Shown in pieces: positions 1 to 9,387 of a stretch of 64,000 bases of DNA. Under the pieces are notes generated by a model that was given only the letters and a program-made list of their open reading frames with translations, was not told the origin of the DNA and did not search any database. Origin of the DNA: CAZAZQ01 sp964489705 (GTDB lineage: Bacteria > Zixibacteria > MSB-5A5 > GN15 > FEB-12); contig CAZAZQ010000005.1 in the NCBI GenBank assembly GCA_964489705.1, positions 102,198 to 166,197 of the forward strand, given 5' to 3'. Each line of letters opens with the position of its first letter. Position 1 is the stretch's first letter. Position numbers and translations under genes: made by a program.

Positions 1-1
1 T

Positions 2-2296
2 GTCGGCCTGGAACCGAGCGGCGTGAACCGTTTCTATGTCGGCACGATTCAACATGCCCTCGGACCGCTGGCAATTGAACAGGTTTTTCCTCGGGATCTG
101 CGTACCGCATCGACGCAAGCGGATATTCTCGTCCTGACGACGAGTGACCTTGTCGATGGCTTGAGTGAATATATCGATTATCGAGAGAGTAATGGATACT
201 CAATAGAAGTTGTAACGGTCGGGGATGTTATGGATAACTTTGCCTACGGGTTGTACGATCCGACGGCGATTCGCGACTTTTTGAAATACGCCTATGAGTT
301 CTATCCTCCGCCGGCGCCGTCGATGGCGTTGCTGGTGGGGGACGGCACGTATGATTTTCTCGACCATTTGGGTACCGGGATGAAAAATTACGTCCCGCCC
401 TACATTCACCCCTACGACGAGTCCGCCTCCGATGACAACTACGTCTACTTCGGAACCTATGGTATCCTCGACAGCGACACCAGCTTCGATACCAGCTATG
501 TCCCGGGTGACCGCGGCTATGATATGCTTATCGCCCGTCTTCCGGTGCGAAGCGGCGAGGAGCTCGCTGCCGTCATTGCCAAAACCAAGCGCCATGAATC
601 CCTGACCGACTTCGGGGTCTGGCGGACGAAAATCACCTTGGTGGCGGATGATGAGTACGGCAATTATCAAAACGAGAGTTTCCATGTCACCCAAACGGAA
701 GTGCTGGAAAAAGAGCATATCCCTTCACTCTATCAGCGAAATAAAATTTACCTGTGGGAATATCCTTTCGTCAACCGCGAGAAACCGGCGGTCAATGACG
801 CTATCGTGAAAGCGATTAACGACGGCACCTTGATTGTCAACTACGTGGGACACGGCAACCCTGACGTGTGGGCGCATGAGCATGTCTTCACCCGCATGGG
901 GGACGTACCGCGCTTGCACAACTATGACTACCTGCCGCTTTTCTTTACCGCTTCGTGCGCTATCGGCTTTTTCGATGACCCGAAACGGGAAGGAATGGCG
1001 GAAGACTTGTTGAGCCTGCCGTCCGGCGGGGCGGTGGGGGTAATCTCGGCGACCCGGTTGGTGTATGCCACCGACAATGCCTTGTTCAACCAGAAAGTGT
1101 TTGACGTGCTGTTCAACTACGATTCCCTCACCGTTGGAGAGGCGGTCTATACCGCGAAGCTGCTCCGGCAGTATGGAGTATCTCCCATCCCCTCGCCCAA
1201 GGAGAACGACCGGGCGTACTTGCTCTTCGGCGATCCCTGTATGCAGTTGGCAAAGCCGAAGCTTTCGATAACGTTTTCGGAAGCGCCCGACAGTTTGACG
1301 GCGTTAGCTCAGGCGCGGGTCAGCGGTCAAGTGGTTGATGGAACCGGAGAGGTATATGCCCGCGATGGAACGGTGATCGTGTATGTGTTTGATTCCGAGA
1401 AGAACAAATCCCACGTGGTGGGGACGCAGACGATAGCGTACACCGTAGCGGGACCGTCGATTTTCCGAGGTTCGGCGACGATTACCGACGGGCGATTCAG
1501 TATTGATTTTATCTGTCCTCTCGATATCGGGTATGGCGGGGAAGGAGCGCGGATTTTGACTTATGCGATTTTCGATTCCACCGATGCCGCCGGAGTGGTT
1601 GATTCGTTGCGGGTGACCGACCGGGTAGCGCCGCGAACCGATTCGACCGGTCCCGTCATTATCTATACCTTCCCGGGGCGGGAGAACTTTGTCAGCGGCG
1701 ATTATGTCGGAAAAGACGACGAGTTGGTCATAACGTTGACTGATTCGTCCGGAATCAATCTTACCTCGGCATTGGGACACGGGATTACTCTTGAGATTGA
1801 CGGGCAGAGCGATAACGTCGTCAACTTGACCGACCGCTTCGAGTATGCCCGAGACGATTACACTCAAGGTAGCCTGAGCTATTCTCTGGAAGAGCTTGCT
1901 CCCGGCAAACATACTTTCAAGATTAAAGCGTGGGATAATGCCAACAACTCCTCGACCGTGGAGTTTGAAGCGGAGGTATTGGCTCAAAGTAGCTTGTCGC
2001 TGATGGATTTGCTGAACTACCCCAACCCGATGCGGGATTCGACTCGTTTTTCGGTCTACCTCAGCCAGCCGGTGGAGCATTTCTTCCTTGATATTTTTAC
2101 TCTCTCCGGAAGGAAAATTAAAAGCTTCGGACCATACTCTCTTACGGCGGGGTATTTTGACGATATAGTATGGAAAGGGGAAGATTACCGCGGGGATAGG
2201 GTGGCAACCGGCGTGTACATTTACAAGGCGACCGCGGTGCCGGAACGCAGCGAAAAAAAAGTGGAAATGTTTGGAAAAGTAATAGTCATAAATTAA
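2..2296 (+). CDS. porU: C25 (gingipain-type) cysteine peptidase, PorU-like type IX sortase, 5' partial
   Basis: The reading frame is open through the left edge, so the N-terminus is missing; a GTG at 23 is only an internal codon. Numbering from that GTG, a C25 peptidase domain covers roughly residues 30-410. It holds the catalytic histidine in NYVGHGNPDVW (about residue 277) and the catalytic cysteine in TASCAIGFFDDP (about 312), the arrangement of gingipains and of PorU, the type IX secretion sortase that cleaves cargo at the cell surface. An Ig-like segment follows (about 560-650). The last ~95 residues start at LNYPNP and look like a FlgD-like/type A sorting tail, as PorU itself can carry. 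The next gene is a PorV/PorQ-type barrel, the usual PorU partner, 27 bases downstream. A secreted C25 protease cargo rather than the sortase remains possible because the N-terminus is not visible. Confidence 0.8.
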   Translation, partial: VGLEPSGVNRFYVGTIQHALGPLAIEQVFPRDLRTASTQADILVLTTSDLVDGLSEYIDYRESNGYSIEVVTVGDVMDNFAYGLYDPTAIRDFLKYAYEFYPPPAPSMALLVGDGTYDFLDHLGTGMKNYVPPYIHPYDESASDDNYVYFGTYGILDSDTSFDTSYVPGDRGYDMLIARLPVRSGEELAAVIAKTKRHESLTDFGVWRTKITLVADDEYGNYQNESFHVTQTEVLEKEHIPSLYQRNKIYLWEYPFVNREKPAVNDAIVKAINDGTLIVNYVGHGNPDVWAHEHVFTRMGDVPRLHNYDYLPLFFTASCAIGFFDDPKREGMAEDLLSLPSGGAVGVISATRLVYATDNALFNQKVFDVLFNYDSLTVGEAVYTAKLLRQYGVSPIPSPKENDRAYLLFGDPCMQLAKPKLSITFSEAPDSLTALAQARVSGQVVDGTGEVYARDGTVIVYVFDSEKNKSHVVGTQTIAYTVAGPSIFRGSATITDGRFSIDFICPLDIGYGGEGARILTYAIFDSTDAAGVVDSLRVTDRVAPRTDSTGPVIIYTFPGRENFVSGDYVGKDDELVITLTDSSGINLTSALGHGITLEIDGQSDNVVNLTDRFEYARDDYTQGSLSYSLEELAPGKHTFKIKAWDNANNSSTVEFEAEVLAQSSLSLMDLLNYPNPMRDSTRFSVYLSQPVEHFFLDIFTLSGRKIKSFGPYSLTAGYFDDIVWKGEDYRGDRVATGVYIYKATAVPERSEKKVEMFGKVIVIN

Positions 2297-2323
2297 GATA
2301 GGGAAAAGTAGGAGAATGAAAGT

Positions 2324-5083
2324 ATGTTGATGCGGAAATCTTTCATCATTGCGATGATACTTGTTATAACGGCAATGGCGGCCCCGTCGTATGCGGATAT
2401 TTCCAATGCCGCCGTGCTCTTTTTGAGAATAGCGCCGGGAGCGCGGGCGGTGGGGATGGGTGAGGCATTTGTCGCTATCGCCGACGATGCCATGGCGACC
2501 CATTGGAACCCGGCTGGTTTGGGAGCCTACCCGTTGGCGGATGCGTGGTTGGAGGAAGAAATTCCCGACGCCTATCGCCCTCTCAAAGCGGTTGCTATGC
2601 TGAAAAGCGGCAGCGGTTCAGATTACATGTCGTACGATGTCTGGGCAATCACCCCCCAAGGCTTGGCGCGCTATAACCACCGGGAGTGGAATACCGGCGA
2701 GATTTTCTCTACCAAGGCAAGCCAGACGGTGCAGCAAATCGTCAAGTCGTACTTTGGGGTCGACGACGAAGAGCGTTTGGCGGCTATGGCGGAAGAAGTT
2801 GCCAAGGCAAACAACCGCGAGCCGTTCGATTCTCTGCAAGCCCTCCGAGACCTGGTGATGGAAGCCGTTCCACAAGACTACAGCGCTTTACCTTCGTTGC
2901 AGGAAGGGTTCGACAGTGTTCTGGCAGGGTATTATCAGTGTTTGATTAACTGGGACAAAATCGCCGAAGTGCGGTCGCTATTTGCCAAAGGGATGCGCGA
3001 CAGTACCCTCAGCGAGATGGAATGCGACCGGATCAACTTCGCTGTGGAGAAAGCCCGTAACCGGTTTATCCCGGAAGAGTTGACGATTCCTTATGCGGTT
3101 CTCTTCGATACCGAATTGACCGCCCTTGCGGCAACGGAGTGGGACTTGTTGGTCGGGACCGAGAACGGTCTGTACGTTTTCAACGGCAAACGCTGGCGTA
3201 CGTTGACCTATGCCGAGGAGCTGCCCTCCCCGCGTATTTTATGTCTGTACGCCGATGAGGATATGGTTTTCATCGGAACCGACAGCGGCGTCGCCAAGTA
3301 TGCCGGACAACAAGTGACTCCCGTCGGGACTTCCAAGGACCTGCCGAAAGGAGCGGTGACCGCTATCGGAGCGCACGACCGGAATGACGTCTGGATTGTT
3401 CTGAATAATGATCTGTACCATTGGGACGGCACTGAGTGGAAAAACTATTTTGAGTACACGGTCGTGTTGGACGACACTCCGGAGAAAATCGCCGAGAAAT
3501 TTACCATCTACGGCACCCCGCACGAACGGGAGGCTTTCCTTGCCAAGTTTAAGGAATTGAACGCTTCCCTGTTCAACACTCCCGCCGAACCTGAGACCGC
3601 CGTTCCGGACACTACAGGGACAACGGCAGTGGAAACCGACACGGTATCCGCTGATTCACTCGCCGCTAAAGATACGACGGCGGTTGCGGCAAACCCGGAG
3701 ACCGCTCAGCCGGTTGAAGGGGAGACGGTTGCACCGGATACGGCAGCGGTGGAACCTCCCCACGGCTTCGGTGCCGGAGCAGTGGTTCGGGTACCTTTTA
3801 CGATGGGGTTGAAAGGAGAAGTCACCAGCTTGTTTGCATCGTTCCATCAGGTGTGGGTGGGAACTTCCTATGGTATCCTCTTTTTCGATTACACCAGATG
3901 GCGGATGCCGGGCTATCGCGATTATGAAGTGAAAGACGGAGAAACGATTGCCGACATCGTCAAGCCGAAAGCCGTCGACAACCCGGCTCGTGCTCAACGG
4001 TTGGAAGCGGTGGTAAAAGAAATTAACGATGTGGGAGAAGCTCCCCTTGAAGCGGGGGCGACGATAAAAGTTCCCCGTAATCCTGCGGCGGCTTCCACTT
4101 CCTTTATCGACGGTAATTCCGGCAAAGTGTACTTTGCCACCACGGAAGGGTTGTTTACCTACGATGGGTATCGTTGGAGTTACATTATCCAGAAAGGATT
4201 GGATCGCACCAACGCCATTTTCGTCCGCCTGCGCAACAAAAACCTCTGGGTGGCAAGTGAAGATAAAATTGTCGTCCATGCCCGAGGACATACGGAGTTC
4301 GGCTTGATGTATGCAAAGTGGCTGCCGGAATTGGCGGACGACTTGTATTACGGTTTCGCAGCGGGAACATTCAATACCGAGAGCTGGGGAACGTTCGGTG
4401 GGAGCATTACCTTCATTTCGTACGGTCGCTTTGCCCGTACCACGACCAGCCCGACGGTTATTGACGAATTTGATTCCTTCGACATTGCCTTTACCGGTTC
4501 GTACGGAACTTCGCTCTCCGACAAGCTCAAGGGCGGTATTTCGGCGAAGTTTATCTATTCACGGTTGGCGAACGTCGGAGCCGGCAAGGAAATGGGGCAG
4601 GGGACTTCCACGGGGTTTGCCATCGACTTGGGTCTGCTCTATCTTGCCAGCCCCCGCTTGCGTTTGGGAATGTCGCTGACGAACTTGGGTCCTAAGATGG
4701 CGTACATCGATGCGGCGCAGTCGGACGAACTGCCGCGCAATCTGTCGCTCGGGTTTGCGTACAAGTTGATTCGCTCCGATTACTACCATTTCTTGGTCGC
4801 CGGTGAGGTGAACAAGATTATGGTCGGTTTGGGGGACGGCTTGAAAAATGAAATAAAGCAGGTAGTCCTCAACGGCGGAGCGGAGTTTATGTATGCCAAC
4901 ACGATTGCCTTCCGCGGCGGGTACATTCACGACGAAGAAGGAAAGTTGAAGACTTTTACGGTTGGGGTCGGTATCTACATCAAGAATACCTTGAAGTTCG
5001 ATTTTGCTTACTACTTCGGCAGCGATGTAAACGAGTCCCGGAAAGGCATCAAGCCGTTGACCCTTACCTTTGTGATTCCGTAA
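2324..5083 (+). CDS. PorV/PorQ-type outer membrane protein with propeller-like and LysM-like insertions
   Basis: This 919-residue protein has a signal peptide (about 1-24) followed by the PorV/PorQ N-terminal signature GARAVGMGEAFVAIADDAMA and WNPAGLG. Its last ~245 residues (from about 674) are a typical PorV/PorQ beta-barrel. PorV proteins usually have 350-450 residues; here about 600 residues are inserted near the first strands. The insertion contains short WD/propeller-like blades (LLVGTENGLYVFNGKRW near 275, VWVGTSYGILFF near 510, VYFATTEGLFTYDGYRW near 600). It also has two LysM-like stretches: one near 377-495, interrupted by an acidic Pro/Thr/Ala linker (420-479), and one near 532-583 (YEVKDGETIADIV to GATIKVPR). 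The ATG at 2324 has GGAG nine bases upstream. PorV shuttles cargo to PorU in type IX secretion; the insertion could contact peptidoglycan or cargo, which is inference. Confidence 0.8.
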   Translation: MLMRKSFIIAMILVITAMAAPSYADISNAAVLFLRIAPGARAVGMGEAFVAIADDAMATHWNPAGLGAYPLADAWLEEEIPDAYRPLKAVAMLKSGSGSDYMSYDVWAITPQGLARYNHREWNTGEIFSTKASQTVQQIVKSYFGVDDEERLAAMAEEVAKANNREPFDSLQALRDLVMEAVPQDYSALPSLQEGFDSVLAGYYQCLINWDKIAEVRSLFAKGMRDSTLSEMECDRINFAVEKARNRFIPEELTIPYAVLFDTELTALAATEWDLLVGTENGLYVFNGKRWRTLTYAEELPSPRILCLYADEDMVFIGTDSGVAKYAGQQVTPVGTSKDLPKGAVTAIGAHDRNDVWIVLNNDLYHWDGTEWKNYFEYTVVLDDTPEKIAEKFTIYGTPHEREAFLAKFKELNASLFNTPAEPETAVPDTTGTTAVETDTVSADSLAAKDTTAVAANPETAQPVEGETVAPDTAAVEPPHGFGAGAVVRVPFTMGLKGEVTSLFASFHQVWVGTSYGILFFDYTRWRMPGYRDYEVKDGETIADIVKPKAVDNPARAQRLEAVVKEINDVGEAPLEAGATIKVPRNPAAASTSFIDGNSGKVYFATTEGLFTYDGYRWSYIIQKGLDRTNAIFVRLRNKNLWVASEDKIVVHARGHTEFGLMYAKWLPELADDLYYGFAAGTFNTESWGTFGGSITFISYGRFARTTTSPTVIDEFDSFDIAFTGSYGTSLSDKLKGGISAKFIYSRLANVGAGKEMGQGTSTGFAIDLGLLYLASPRLRLGMSLTNLGPKMAYIDAAQSDELPRNLSLGFAYKLIRSDYYHFLVAGEVNKIMVGLGDGLKNEIKQVVLNGGAEFMYANTIAFRGGYIHDEEGKLKTFTVGVGIYIKNTLKFDFAYYFGSDVNESRKGIKPLTLTFVIP

Positions 5084-5089
5084 ACGGCT

Positions 5090-8000
5090 ATGGAGGGTCG
5101 AACGCTGAAACGGAAAATCGGGTTGGCTCTTTTCGTGTTCCTCGGAGCGGTGGCGTTTGCCGCTTCGAGCGGAAGAGCCGAGAAAGTATGGCAAGGGAAG
5201 AAAGTTCCCGCCCCGCCTCCGGAAGGAGACAACCGGGTCGTCTTGCGCGGCTTCGCTTCAGACAGGGGAACTCTTTTGGATTCCCTGTTGGAACGAAAGA
5301 TGCCGTGGTCGCTTCCGGCGAAGGCGTTGGAGCCGACTTTCTTGGATACCATCCATATTCTGGTGTTGCGGTTCAACTTTCAAGAGGAAAACCCCGACGA
5401 CCCAAACACGACGGGACGAGGGATTATGAACCTGAGCCGTCCCTTGGACAACCCGGTGGATTCGGCGCTCTATTATGATTCGGTCGGTCATCTGGTGGAT
5501 CCGCCGCCGCATGATTCCTTGTTCTTTGATGCGCACATGAGAGCGCTGCGGCGCTATTACGAGACAGTCTCCGAAGGAAAAATTACCCTGACGTGGGACA
5601 TTTACCCTCCGTCGCGTACCGGCGTCTATCAACTGCCGCACGAAATGAGCTACTACGGGAAATGTTCCTACGATTCGGTCGTCTACGGGCTGGAGCGATA
5701 TTTTATCGACTGTATCCAGTTGGTGGACACGGTGGAACCGGGAATCGTTTTCGGCGATTACGAGTCGATTTTTCTCTTTCATGCCGGTTCCGACCGGCAA
5801 AACGATATCGGTTTCCCCGAGACCTGCTCCGATTTGTTCAGCGGTTTTATTCGTTTCGGCGACTCGATAGCGGTGGATGGCGGCGCCACGTATGTCAAGA
5901 CGGCTTTGATTATGCCGGAAACCTCCAATCAAGACAATCGTGCCACGGCGCTCAACGCTGTCATCGCCCATGAGTTCGGGCACCAGTTGGGCTTGGTCGA
6001 TTTGTACAATTCCCGGAATTTTATGTCGCAATTGGGAGATTTCGCTTTGATGGACAACAACGGCTTCGGGACGGGGATAGATTTCGGCTTTACCGTCGGA
6101 AGGGTGTTCGGGGCAATACCGTTGTTCCCGTGTGCCTGGTCGCGGGCGTATTTGGGGTATGTCGATGTTTATGACTTTCGTCAGGGGAGCGATATCCGCA
6201 TCGTAGCGGCGGAAATCGCCTCTGAAGGGATAAAAATTGCTCGGGTGCCTATCAGCGAAAATGAATACTATCTCATAGAAAACCGACTGGTCGATACGGA
6301 CGGACGGGAAACGGCGATGTTGTTGGACGAGAGTACCTACGTTTTCCAGGGTCCTGTCGATTTGAATACCCGTGAGTTTACCGGCGAATACGACTACCTG
6401 ATGCCGGGATCGGGAATGTTGATTTTTCATGTGGATGAAGGAGTGGCGGGACTGGATTATGACGGCGACGGAATGAATAATTTCGACGATAACGACCTGC
6501 AGTGGGACCCCGACAGAAAATTCATTTCCTTGGTGGAGGCAGACGGGCTGGTAAACTTCGGCGGTTTTTATCGTGCCGGGTTCGGCAAAGCGGAGGACAT
6601 GTTCCGCGACGACAGAAACAACGCTTTCACGCCCAACACCAATCCGGCGACCATCGACAACTCCGGCAATAACACCCACATCTACATTATCAACATCACT
6701 CGTGATACGGTGCTAATCGGAGGGCTGCCGACTCTGTTGGATACCGTCATGACGTTCGATGTCGAAACGGACAAGCTTGCCCCCGGTTTCCCGGTTCGCG
6801 CCGGGGCTCCTGAGTTCGGTTTGTCTCCGATAGCCGACGATCTCGACGGCGACGGCACCGATGAGGTGATTGTCGCTTCCGGGAAAAACCTGTTGGTCTT
6901 TACTACTACCGGCGAGAACTTCTTGCGGAAGGTGACGGGATGTGAAACCTGTCCCTTGTATTACGACACCTCGCAAGCGAGCGTCTATCCCGCACCCGGG
7001 CGAGCGCATCCGTTGCCGTTGTTTGTACGGGCGCTTGATAATATCACCGCCGGACCGGTGACGGGAAATTTCGGCAGCGGTGAAACGACCAAATACGTCG
7101 CGGTAGGGTTTCCCAGTCCTTCCAGCGGCGGCGGCAGCGGATGGGTATGGTTTTATTCCTTTGACGATACCGACGAAAACGGACAAGCCGACCCGGCGAG
7201 TGTGATTACTTTAACCAATGCCGGTATCCCCTTGGCGTTGTCGTTCGGAGAAAAATTTTACGTTTTAACCAGCCGTGGAATTGTGTTCCGCAAAGACAAC
7301 CTCGGCACCGTCGGCTATCCCATCGATACCCTGAGTCATGAATTGTACCACGGGATATGTCGAGTCGGGGAAGCGCTGATTCTTTTGGCTGGTGATTCCT
7401 CGGAGACGGTCGTCTATTATTTGGACAGTGCCTTGACCGATTCGGTGGTTTTGGAGGGAATGTACTCCTTTGGTCCGATATCGGTCGACCTCAATCGGGA
7501 CGGAGCGCCGGAAATCGTAGCGGTTTCGCCCGATGGGAAAATCGTCTGTGTGACGGTCGACACCTCGATGGCAACGCCTTCGTTCCATGTTTACAACGAA
7601 CGGGAGACCGGCTTCCCTGTGACGACCAACCCGATAGCGGGGGATGTCGACGGCGACGGCTACGCCGATATTGTCATCGGCGGCACCAATGCCGTCTATG
7701 CGTTCAATCAGGAGTTGATTCTCAAGACTGATTTTCCTCTCGAGGTGAGTGACAAATATCTCGACGACGATGTCATCGCTTCGCCGGTAATGGCTGATAT
7801 CGTGACGAGCGGTGCAACATCAACTCCCGAAATTGTTTTCCCGACGTATGTCGGCAACGTTTACTCGTTCGGTTTGGACTTGTCTCCCGGATTTCCGCTC
7901 TCCGGCGGTGAACTGGAAGCCGGTTCGCCGGTGATTTTTTCCGACTCTACCGGCGGAAAGCTGGGTTACTTGGGAGCGGACGGGTGGTTCTACGCCTGGG

Positions 8001-8395
8001 AAGTTGAAGCGGACTCCGTCCGGGATTACTGGCTCATGGGCGGACACGACCCGGCTGGAACGTTTGCTTTCGACAATGAAAAACTCCTCTCGCCACAGCC
8101 CGCTGACATTGACTTTCCGCGGGACAAATTCTTTTGCTACCCCAATCCCGTTACGGACGGAAGAGTGACGCTTCGGTACTTTTTGGGGCGGGCGGCGGAA
8201 AACGTCACCATGAACATATACGACTTGTCGGGTGAACAAGTGGCGAACTTGTCCGGGACTACCCTGGGTGGACTGGACAATGAAGTGGTGTGGAACTGTT
8301 CCGGGGTGACGCCGGGAGTGTATCGGTGCGTCATTACGGTGGAATTTGACGGGAAAGAGGAAACGGCTTTTACGGACATTGCGGTAATACGATAA
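5090..8395 (+). CDS. M6-family (immune inhibitor A-like) metalloprotease with VCBS/FG-GAP-like repeats and sorting tail
   Basis: The 1101-residue product has an N-terminal signal segment and a zinc metalloprotease domain with the motif AHEFGHQLGLVDL (H294, E295, H298), an extended HEXXH site as in M6 proteases. After about residue 560 come Asp/Gly-rich repeat motifs of the FG-GAP/VCBS type: DLDGDGTDEVIV (~585), DLNRDGAPEIVAV (~801), DVDGDGYADIVIG (~854). The final ~85 residues begin at FCYPNPVTDGRV and form a FlgD-like/type A sorting tail like that of the first protein in the window. The ATG lies six bases after the preceding stop, so it is probably co-transcribed with the PorV-type gene. It is most likely a secreted or surface-attached protease exported by the type IX system; the substrate is unknown. 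Confidence 0.85.
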   Translation: MEGRTLKRKIGLALFVFLGAVAFAASSGRAEKVWQGKKVPAPPPEGDNRVVLRGFASDRGTLLDSLLERKMPWSLPAKALEPTFLDTIHILVLRFNFQEENPDDPNTTGRGIMNLSRPLDNPVDSALYYDSVGHLVDPPPHDSLFFDAHMRALRRYYETVSEGKITLTWDIYPPSRTGVYQLPHEMSYYGKCSYDSVVYGLERYFIDCIQLVDTVEPGIVFGDYESIFLFHAGSDRQNDIGFPETCSDLFSGFIRFGDSIAVDGGATYVKTALIMPETSNQDNRATALNAVIAHEFGHQLGLVDLYNSRNFMSQLGDFALMDNNGFGTGIDFGFTVGRVFGAIPLFPCAWSRAYLGYVDVYDFRQGSDIRIVAAEIASEGIKIARVPISENEYYLIENRLVDTDGRETAMLLDESTYVFQGPVDLNTREFTGEYDYLMPGSGMLIFHVDEGVAGLDYDGDGMNNFDDNDLQWDPDRKFISLVEADGLVNFGGFYRAGFGKAEDMFRDDRNNAFTPNTNPATIDNSGNNTHIYIINITRDTVLIGGLPTLLDTVMTFDVETDKLAPGFPVRAGAPEFGLSPIADDLDGDGTDEVIVASGKNLLVFTTTGENFLRKVTGCETCPLYYDTSQASVYPAPGRAHPLPLFVRALDNITAGPVTGNFGSGETTKYVAVGFPSPSSGGGSGWVWFYSFDDTDENGQADPASVITLTNAGIPLALSFGEKFYVLTSRGIVFRKDNLGTVGYPIDTLSHELYHGICRVGEALILLAGDSSETVVYYLDSALTDSVVLEGMYSFGPISVDLNRDGAPEIVAVSPDGKIVCVTVDTSMATPSFHVYNERETGFPVTTNPIAGDVDGDGYADIVIGGTNAVYAFNQELILKTDFPLEVSDKYLDDDVIASPVMADIVTSGATSTPEIVFPTYVGNVYSFGLDLSPGFPLSGGELEAGSPVIFSDSTGGKLGYLGADGWFYAWEVEADSVRDYWLMGGHDPAGTFAFDNEKLLSPQPADIDFPRDKFFCYPNPVTDGRVTLRYFLGRAAENVTMNIYDLSGEQVANLSGTTLGGLDNEVVWNCSGVTPGVYRCVITVEFDGKEETAFTDIAVIR

Positions 8396-8415
8396 AAAAA
8401 TAAAGGATAGGAGCC

Positions 8416-9375
8416 ATGAGAAAGAAAATATGCGGATTGATAATCCTGCTCGCCGCTATGGCGGTGGGCGGAACGGTGGGGGCGATTGAGTTACCGTCCT
8501 CGGTTTTCGAACAGGAGCTCAGCCGGTTGAAATATGAAGGAGTATATTTCGCTTCTGAAGACAGTGCGTGGACGACTCAAGGTGAGATGACCGACGAGTA
8601 TACCGGAACCTCGGATCGCCCTGCCGTCAAGTCGCCGATTCGAGCCTTTTTGTATTCGTTGGCGGTTCCCGGTTTGGGACAGTACTATTACGGCAGCAAA
8701 GTCAAGCCGGTGGTCTTCTTGGCGGCGGAAGTCACCTCGTGGGTGTTTTATTTCAAATTCCAAGGGCAAGGTGATGATCTCACTCGGGATTATGAAGCCT
8801 TCAATCGCGCTCACTGGCTTCGGGATCGCTACGAACAACAATTGAAATGGACCTACGACGAAGAGATCCGTAATGCCTACGGGTGGGATAATACGGTCGA
8901 TTTGGATACGATGGTCATCGACGATGGGAAAATTTCCGCCACCGAGTTGACCCATGACCTTCCCGATACCTACACCCAGCAGTATTACGAGATGACCGGG
9001 AAGTACGACCAGTTTGCCTGGGGGTGGGACGACGCCGTCTTATACGACAGCTTGACCTTGGATGACTTCGACGCCACCCATCCGCCGCCGGCGATTGTCG
9101 ATTCGTCGTATGCTCCGTATTCCGCCCGTCGCTTGCAGTATGAGCGGATGCGGTATGACGCCAACAAGAAATATGACAAAGCCACCCGGATGATTTATGT
9201 CTCTATCGTGAATCGTCTTATCAGCGCCTTTGAAGCGTTTTTTATCGTCAAAAAACATAACGGTCAGATTGAGAGAGAAACCTGGGATTTGAGCCGCTTC
9301 AAAGTGCGCACGTCCCTGAAGTCGTGCTATACCCGGATGGATACGCCGGTGGTCACGATAACGTACAAGTTTTAA
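8416..9375 (+). CDS. DUF5683-like membrane protein (first of a tandem pair)
   Basis: A 319-residue protein with a signal peptide (residues 1-23) and the pattern RAFLYSLAVPGLGQYYYG followed by a hydrophobic stretch (residues about 80-115), which is the hallmark of DUF5683 proteins found near type IX and envelope genes in the FCB group. The remainder is rich in Tyr, Asp and charged residues with a second hydrophobic segment near residue 260 (YVSIVNRLISAFEAFF). It starts 20 bases after the protease gene with a purine-rich GGATAGGAG site upstream. The following gene is a shorter paralogue with the same core, which suggests a local duplication. Its function is not known; a structural envelope role is only inferred from the neighbours. 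Confidence 0.7.
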   Translation: MRKKICGLIILLAAMAVGGTVGAIELPSSVFEQELSRLKYEGVYFASEDSAWTTQGEMTDEYTGTSDRPAVKSPIRAFLYSLAVPGLGQYYYGSKVKPVVFLAAEVTSWVFYFKFQGQGDDLTRDYEAFNRAHWLRDRYEQQLKWTYDEEIRNAYGWDNTVDLDTMVIDDGKISATELTHDLPDTYTQQYYEMTGKYDQFAWGWDDAVLYDSLTLDDFDATHPPPAIVDSSYAPYSARRLQYERMRYDANKKYDKATRMIYVSIVNRLISAFEAFFIVKKHNGQIERETWDLSRFKVRTSLKSCYTRMDTPVVTITYKF

Positions 9376-9387
9376 GCCGGGAGTGTG

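Noticed and set aside
1304..2503. Minus-strand frame of about 400 codons
   Set aside because: It lies opposite the C25 peptidase and PorV-type genes, shows no recognisable domain, and spans their junction.
5258..6679. Minus-strand frame of about 470 codons
   Set aside because: It is opposite the M6 protease gene, which has clear motifs; the antisense product is basic and has no known features.
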